Positions 51,509 through 56,029 of a stretch of DNA of 56,029 nucleotides are shown one piece after another. Positions within the stretch are counted from its first letter, which is position 1; every line of letters begins with the position of its first letter. The notes under the pieces are model-generated. The model saw only the letters and a program-made list of their open reading frames with translations. It was not told the DNA's origin and made no database searches. The DNA comes from a virus. The translations under genes and the position numbers were made by a program. The stretch covers positions 1 through 56,029 of the IMG/VR virus record IMGVR_UViG_3300021559_000001; one strand, written 5' to 3'.

Positions 51509-52156
51509 CTATGCCTGCTTGTCCTTGTCTTGTCGGCGGGCCGTGCTACGGAGTTCCATCGCCTTCTTTACCGTGATGCCGGGGTGCATCTTGTCGTAGG
51601 CTTGCATGAGTTGAATGAGTCTGTTTAGTTGGGGTAGTTCCATCGATTGTTCACCTTTGATGAAGGCGCGGCGTTTTTTCAGATCGGCCAGAGTAGCGTT
51701 CGGCAGTTCAATTTCACGCCCGCGGCTGCTGCGTGTTCTTGGCTCCAAAATTAGGTAATACGGAATTCGTTCAAATTGTTCAGAAAATGGCAGTCGGCTC
51801 TGGTTGGGGTGTCCAAATCGGGGCCGTCCATGCTTAAGGGGATTATGGGTGTTGATGCTGGCGGTTGACTTGGAGAACATTTCCCCTTGGGCCGGTTCCG
51901 GTTTCTCTTGGGGCGGCTGCGTCTCTCGCTCTTTGGTCTTCGAATCCGAAGGTTGCGCCATTTCCCGTCGTCGGATCTCCTCTGAGCAAAGAGACTCGAT
52001 TTTGTCATCAGCTAATTTCCGTTGGTACTGGGCTATGAATGCGGCGTAGTGGTGGCGTGCCCAGCGGACCAAATCAACCGGGCTGGCCGTGGGGTTTTCG
52101 TCTATCGCCTGAGCGATGACGCTGCGCAATTTCGCTTCCAAATCGCTGGTGCTCAT
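51509..52156 (-). CDS. Regulator-like protein, paralogue of 1962-2477
   Basis: A 215 aa protein MSTSDLEAKLRSVIAQAIDE: helical N-terminus, Pro/Glu/Gln linker (residues 72-95), then the domain shared with 1962-2477 (FERIPYYLILEP, RLIQLMQAYDKMHPGITVKK). A 19 bp perfect palindrome lies 62 bases upstream. Not a recognised family; a DNA-binding or assembly regulator is a guess from the palindrome and helical content. Confidence 0.7.
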   Translation of the reverse strand: MSTSDLEAKLRSVIAQAIDENPTASPVDLVRWARHHYAAFIAQYQRKLADDKIESLCSEEIRRREMAQPSDSKTKERETQPPQEKPEPAQGEMFSKSTASINTHNPLKHGRPRFGHPNQSRLPFSEQFERIPYYLILEPRTRSSRGREIELPNATLADLKKRRAFIKGEQSMELPQLNRLIQLMQAYDKMHPGITVKKAMELRSTARRQDKDKQA

Positions 52157-52217
52157 CCGTTACCTCAGATTGCTATCCGCATCTCGATCAAGCTGCTAGG
52201 GCGGTCTTTGCACCCTT

Positions 52218-52236
52218 GTCTGGTAAATTACCAGAC
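52218..52236. promoter_or_regulatory. 19 bp perfect palindrome, operator candidate
   Basis: GTCTGGTAA-A-TTACCAGAC, exact two-fold symmetry around 52227, in the gap between 51509-52156 and 52356-52877. No T-run follows on either strand, so a protein-binding operator is more likely than a terminator. The gap (52157-52355) also holds a repeat L core read backwards at about 52336. Confidence 0.65.
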
Positions 52237-52355
52237 GGAAGGCTGATTATGCAGCAATTCTGGCCGGAATGCTATGGTTTTCTCGTAACATCGGTACTTC
52301 CACCGCGGTCGGGTATTTCCTGAGCCTGCGATCAGAGTACGACGGCGGTTTACCC

Positions 52356-52877
52356 CTAATCTGAAAAAAAGTACCAAAGAGCCCATACACCTAATCCTAC
52401 TAATCCAATCGTTGCCCAGTCGATAGATCCTGATTGTGAAGGATCGGAATAGATCGAGTTGGTTGGATCGAGCGCTGGATCTAGGCTCCCGGAGTCTGCG
52501 GCTGGGGAAGCCTGATGAGGGGGGCTGAGATTGTTGAGCGGGGTGTTTGGATCGATTCCTACGTCTGAGGCCACGCGGGCCGCGTAAGTGAGAGGGGTGT
52601 TCGAGTCGGCGCTTGGCGCGTATCCAGCGTAGACTCCCGGCTTGCCGGCGAAGAATTCATTCAGTGTGAGCCCCCGGCTGATGTTCAGATTGATCTGCTG
52701 ATAGAGCGCGTTCCATCCGTCCTGAATGGTCGGAAACTTGGCATAGCCTGAGACGATCGGGTTCGATCCCCAGGAGCGGAGGTTGCCTGGATTGTTGTTT
52801 CGGTACGACAAGGCGTTGGGGTTTCCGCCTGATTCGACATTGGCGATGGATTGGGCTATTTGATCGGTTAGGCTCAT
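52356..52877 (-). CDS. Membrane-anchored lysozyme-like enzyme
   Basis: A 173 aa protein MSLTDQIAQSIANVESGGNP: lysozyme-like fold signatures IANVESGGNPNALSYRNNNP and GNLRSW, then GYAKFPTIQDGWNALYQQIN and GLTLNEFFAGKPGVYAGYAP. The Glu in VESGG is the expected catalytic acid. A Ser/Pro linker leads to a C-terminal membrane segment (IGLVGLGVWALWYFFSD). Virion transglycosylases of this kind (PRD1 P7-like in layout) open the cell wall during entry. AAAGGAG precedes the ATG. Confidence 0.85.
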   Translation of the reverse strand: MSLTDQIAQSIANVESGGNPNALSYRNNNPGNLRSWGSNPIVSGYAKFPTIQDGWNALYQQINLNISRGLTLNEFFAGKPGVYAGYAPSADSNTPLTYAARVASDVGIDPNTPLNNLSPPHQASPAADSGSLDPALDPTNSIYSDPSQSGSIDWATIGLVGLGVWALWYFFSD

Positions 52878-53383
52878 GGCTTCTCCTTTCCCTTGGTTTT
52901 GGGTGGTGCTGTTGCCGAGGGTTCGGATTGCTGAGGCGCGGTGGTTTTCTCCGGCTTGTGGACCGTCAGATTAACCGTGAGATCGCGCGGCAGGGTCACT
53001 TTTGCTTCTGCCTGACCTTCCGGTGCGTCTTCAAGGCGTTTGAGTGACTCAGCGTCTAGGATCGCGGTGATGGCGGTTTGGCGTATCTTTTCATCCGCAG
53101 CCCCCTTCAATTCTGCTGCGTTCTTGGTGACGCTCAGAAGCTCATCCATGCGGCTGTTGATCGAGAGCTCGATTTTCAAAACCAGCGCTTTCGTTTCGGC
53201 GAGTCCCTGATGAACCTGGCGGGCCTTCAAAAATGTGATGATGCCGCCGATTGCGGAAATACCTGCAAGGGCCACGGTCGCCCATGAGGTAGGAGCCGCG
53301 GTCACGATATCGCCTTCCGCCGCGCTCGCAACAAAGGGTAAGAGGAGTGAAAGTATCAGCCAAAACCTCGTTGAAAAGCTCAT
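52874..53383 (-). CDS. Signal-peptide protein with membrane segment and coiled coil
   Basis: A 169 aa protein MSFSTRFWLILSLLLPFVAS with AAEG cleavage-type site, a second hydrophobic segment (WATVALAGISAIGGIITFL), a coiled coil (residues 65-120) and a Pro/Thr/Lys-rich end. Stop and start overlap with the lysozyme-like gene (ATGA). The layout (signal, membrane span, coiled coil) is that of small phage entry/lysis partners or pore-lining proteins. Confidence 0.75.
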   Translation of the reverse strand: MSFSTRFWLILSLLLPFVASAAEGDIVTAAPTSWATVALAGISAIGGIITFLKARQVHQGLAETKALVLKIELSINSRMDELLSVTKNAAELKGAADEKIRQTAITAILDAESLKRLEDAPEGQAEAKVTLPRDLTVNLTVHKPEKTTAPQQSEPSATAPPKTKGKEKP

Positions 53384-53384
53384 T

Positions 53385-55364
53385 TTAGTTCACTATAAAG
53401 TACGAATAGCAAGGCTGATTTGTTGCCGATGTCCCGGTCAGTAACACCGTGAAACTGACACCTGCACTCCGGGTAGTGACTACGATGGGAAGCGCTTCTG
53501 TGGCTGGAGTCGTATTGCAGGTGATACCGAGTTTCGCTCCCAGTGAACTATCCGCCTGAAAGAAAAATTGACTGTTAGCTGTGACCGCAGAAGTGTTCAC
53601 TTGCAGCGTTTGATTCGTCCCCACAGGAACAGCAATCGATCCGGCTGCTGCTGATCCACAAACAGCAGGAGAAGCAGAAGAGGAGCAGTTGGTCGTGGTA
53701 GCATAACCGCCCACCTTCCATACTCCGGTTCCAGTATCGAGGTAGCCAATATCCGCTCCGGCGTTCGTCTGAAAATGAAAACCGTGTCCAGCTCCGTCGA
53801 ACGCCGTGCGCCAGTAGCATTCCCGCCAATCGCAAGAGAGTTTAATATTTGCGTTTGCCCCAGGAGGGTTGAAATTATAAGCTGCTGCGGTTCCATTCGA
53901 ACCTTGGGTAGACAAGGTAACTCCGCCCGCCACCGAATCGACGAAAAAGATGTCTGTGCCCGAATTGTCCTGAACGTGGAATCCATGGCCAGTGAGAGTC
54001 CGTGGTAGCCGCATAAAGCATCCTGTCAAGGTCCAACCGCACCCTAAATAATTGTTGGTTACAGGAGTGCCGGTGTTCGTATTTGGGCTGAAAAACAATT
54101 TAGGAAATGTGCTATTCCCGAATCCCGCTGAGAGTATGGCGTTGCCGTTAAGTGTGTCGATGGTAAAAATGGGGGTTTCCCGATCCGCTTTAGTGGTCTG
54201 CACTGCCGTTGCGCTGTCCGTCCTGGGTGCGATGACCACTGAGCTTGAGGAAACGTATGAGGTTTCAGATGTGGTAATCAGTTGCTCCAGCGTCAAGTTT
54301 GCGATTGCCACTTTGATCTTAAAATTAGTGGTCCCATCAGCAGAAGCCGTGTAGTAATCATAGACTTTCCCGTTGATCTGTACGAGGGATTGGTCGGCCA
54401 CTTGCCCAGTCGACAAACCTACGCCTTCGTCGGCCGTTATTCGAGGAAGCGTGGCTCCGTCCGACTGATTAGGCTGTGGGTTTATTCCCGGTGGATTTCT
54501 GATCCAAGTGTGAAAATCAGGCGATGAATACCGAACACCGTCACTGGGTAAACCACCACAACAATGCGCCCACATCCAGAATGTGCCGTTCAGCGCTTTG
54601 TACAGCGCTGGGCCTTGACCTCCAAACGTAATAAGCGGATTTCCGACATCCCTTGTCCACGTTCTACCATCTGTAGACGAGGCGGCCCCCATCGACCATC
54701 CGGCGGTGCCTGTCCAGTGGCCCTCGTAAGCCATACGCCACGTCGAGCCGTCGATTATGACTGCGAGGTTTCCAAAATTGATTTCAATTCCGGTCGCGGT
54801 CATTGTCCCGGCAGTATCTAGCGTAAAAGTGATTCCGTCCGAGGCCGTATAGAGGTCGATCTGAGTAGTCCCCGAGCACGCATATAGATAGTACGTCGAT
54901 CCATTTTTGAGCAGGTAAGATCCACGATGCCCGTTAAGCACTGCTGTGCTTCTCTTTGTCCAACTTATTCCATCAGGAGACTCGGCGTAATAAATATTCT
55001 GAGGAGATAATCCGCCCGTGTACCACATCTTGAAGCATGGATTTGCAACCAGGGTGCAGCCTGTGGCCTCATAAATGACGGTTGGCTCCTGGACTGCTGT
55101 TGATTCGCCGGCCAGCGTCGGAGTAATCGCTACTTGCCGTGCCCACACTGAGGGGAGAGGGTATGCTGCCGCATCAATGATAGTGGGATCGATAATTGTG
55201 CCAGTTCCACCGGGTAGAACATTGCCGCAGTTGACGGACTGCCCGTTAGCCCTGCATGGCAATCCTCCCCGCGTGAACGTAGCCTGCCCCTGCGCCGATC
55301 CCGCGAAAAGCACCATTCCGAGCACGACAGCCGCCGCGCTCGCGCCAGCATAAAACCTGCGCAT
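53385..55364 (-). CDS. Secreted beta-propeller fibre or spike protein
   Basis: A 659 aa protein. The start MRRFYAGASAAAVVLGMVLF (55364) gives a proper signal peptide; longer frames upstream lack one. Residues about 60-340 are a five-bladed-propeller-like region as in GH43/GH32-type proteins (KMWYTGGLSPQNIYYAESPD, GISWTKR, DGRTWTRDVGNPL, WMWAHCCGG). Residues 380-560 look like a trimeric fibre part, and the last 100 residues form a beta domain with cysteines (NCSSSASPAVCGSAAAGSIA). Likely receptor binding or glycan processing; catalytic acids cannot be assigned with confidence. Confidence 0.82.
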   Translation of the reverse strand: MRRFYAGASAAAVVLGMVLFAGSAQGQATFTRGGLPCRANGQSVNCGNVLPGGTGTIIDPTIIDAAAYPLPSVWARQVAITPTLAGESTAVQEPTVIYEATGCTLVANPCFKMWYTGGLSPQNIYYAESPDGISWTKRSTAVLNGHRGSYLLKNGSTYYLYACSGTTQIDLYTASDGITFTLDTAGTMTATGIEINFGNLAVIIDGSTWRMAYEGHWTGTAGWSMGAASSTDGRTWTRDVGNPLITFGGQGPALYKALNGTFWMWAHCCGGLPSDGVRYSSPDFHTWIRNPPGINPQPNQSDGATLPRITADEGVGLSTGQVADQSLVQINGKVYDYYTASADGTTNFKIKVAIANLTLEQLITTSETSYVSSSSVVIAPRTDSATAVQTTKADRETPIFTIDTLNGNAILSAGFGNSTFPKLFFSPNTNTGTPVTNNYLGCGWTLTGCFMRLPRTLTGHGFHVQDNSGTDIFFVDSVAGGVTLSTQGSNGTAAAYNFNPPGANANIKLSCDWRECYWRTAFDGAGHGFHFQTNAGADIGYLDTGTGVWKVGGYATTTNCSSSASPAVCGSAAAGSIAVPVGTNQTLQVNTSAVTANSQFFFQADSSLGAKLGITCNTTPATEALPIVVTTRSAGVSFTVLLTGTSATNQPCYSYFIVN

Positions 55365-55465
55365 CGAGCCTGTATTCAATCCCTTAAAGTATTTTGGAAA
55401 TTGAATAGATACTGAATGCTCACGTCTATCCTGTTGCGAGCACGTGCGCATGGTCAAAAACCAGA

Positions 55466-56029
55466 TCAATTCGTGGCTATCCATGAAACAGAGCTCCCTC
55501 CCGCTACTGCTATAACAAAGATCAAATTCGTAGTGGAAACTGGCCCACAGTACGCATCCCCTGGCGCCAGTTCCATCCCTGTTGCTGTGGTGATTCCTGT
55601 GGGACCGATGAAAACGGAGGCTGTGTTGGTCGAAATGGCCTTGATGCAGATGTTTTTAATAGAAAAGCCGCCCGCGAGAACGGTTGCGGCGTTGGTAACG
55701 GCTTGCTGGCCGGATTGTACGGCGACGTTGCCGCCGAGAAGCAGTGCTCCGTTTGCATCTGTTTGGATCGAATGAATAGTTGTACCTTGTGTGCCTGCCA
55801 TACGGACCGGGGGGTCGAGGAATAAATGAAAAGCTTCAGACTGCGATCCGTTAACCGAAACGCCCGCACCGCCAGGACTGAGCGGTATTGGATCAAGGAC
55901 CCCACCAATCGCGTCGAATCCCGCTACGAACACTGGAGGAGTTGTCGGTGGGCTTGCGGATGCTGTTGGGCCATCCACTACACAGGGACTTCCGGCCGTG
56001 CATCCGCTGAAAATCGCTGAAGCGCTGCC
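55466..56029 (-). CDS. Secreted beta-rich protein, 3' part (starts at 464)
   Basis: C-terminal 178 codons of the protein beginning at 464 across the circle join (bases 56001-56029 are the assembly overlap). The sequence after the join reads CTAGSPCVVDGPTASASPPT, and a Pro/Thr linker leads into a beta domain (SEAFHLFLDPPVRMAGTQGT, LIFVIAVAGGSSVSWIATN). This C-terminal domain resembles decoration or fibre-tip modules of phage surface proteins. It precedes the propeller protein gene by 101 bases. Confidence 0.8.
   Translation of the reverse strand, partial: GSASAIFSGCTAGSPCVVDGPTASASPPTTPPVFVAGFDAIGGVLDPIPLSPGGAGVSVNGSQSEAFHLFLDPPVRMAGTQGTTIHSIQTDANGALLLGGNVAVQSGQQAVTNAATVLAGGFSIKNICIKAISTNTASVFIGPTGITTATGMELAPGDAYCGPVSTTNLIFVIAVAGGSSVSWIATN
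56001..56029. repeat. Terminal redundancy showing circularity
   Basis: Bases 56001-56029 are identical to bases 1-29. The minus-strand reading frame that leaves the window at base 1 re-enters in frame at 56000, so this is an assembly overlap of a circular molecule, not a biological long terminal repeat. The unit length is 56,000 bp. Confidence 0.93.

Overview
The window is a complete circular replicon. The last 29 bases (56001-56029) repeat the first 29, so the unit circle is 56,000 bp, and one minus-strand gene reads through the join in frame (starts at 464, ends at 55466). The gene density, the 1-4 base stop/start overlaps (ATGA, GTGA, TGATG), the sigma70-type promoters and the gene content point to a virus or virus-like plasmid of a bacterium. 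The GC-rich, soil-type gene set with many secreted beta-rich proteins would fit an Acidobacteriota-like host, but that is a guess. I find no terminase, portal, tail tube, tape measure, HK97-type capsid protein, FtsK/HerA/A32-type packaging ATPase, integrase or DNA polymerase.

Layout. (1) 55466-25670, across the join and all on the minus strand, is a probable virion module: secreted beta-propeller and beta-sandwich proteins; a 298 aa and a 284 aa protein, each with two tandem copies of one beta-rich domain; three proteins sharing a C-terminal module ending PHTILQ, one of them fused to a DUF3494 (ice-binding-like) domain; very basic DNA-binding-like proteins; and at least ten small proteins with a GMG-type N-terminal motif and a single C-terminal membrane segment. 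A membrane-anchored lysozyme-like enzyme (52356-52877) and a membrane-anchored transglutaminase-like protein (24927-25670) frame this module. The pattern suggests a particle built around a lipid membrane. (2) 25750-30950, plus strand: an operon of coiled-coil and zinc-ribbon proteins, a Tat-exported protein whose C-terminus matches the capsid-like protein at 9660-10358, and a GroES co-chaperonin. (3) 38316-30907, minus strand: replication and DNA metabolism, with an initiator-like protein, DnaB helicase, SNF2-type helicase, DNA methyltransferase, ribbon-helix-helix regulator and zinc-finger proteins. (4) 44588-38704, minus, and 44682-46085, plus: early-type operons diverging from one 90 bp promoter region, with a J-domain protein and a DnaJ-type zinc-finger protein. 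(5) 52156-46128, minus: regulators, a papain-like protein, a glycosyltransferase and secreted proteins.

The most unusual feature is a family of about 50 bp imperfect repeats spread over the whole circle. Between the virion genes the repeats occur as inverted pairs (called L on the left and R on the right here) that enclose plus-strand cargo: an initiator-like tRNA-Met, a tRNA-like structured RNA of 226 nt, and small genes, several with promoters placed so that the mRNA would start within 1-6 bases of the start codon. In the right half the same repeats lie inside genes in frame. There they form protein tails and inserts in several reading frames, and in places they supply a ribosome binding site or a start codon. 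This resembles the protein-invading palindromic elements of Rickettsia combined with a cassette arrangement. I do not know a described system of this kind.
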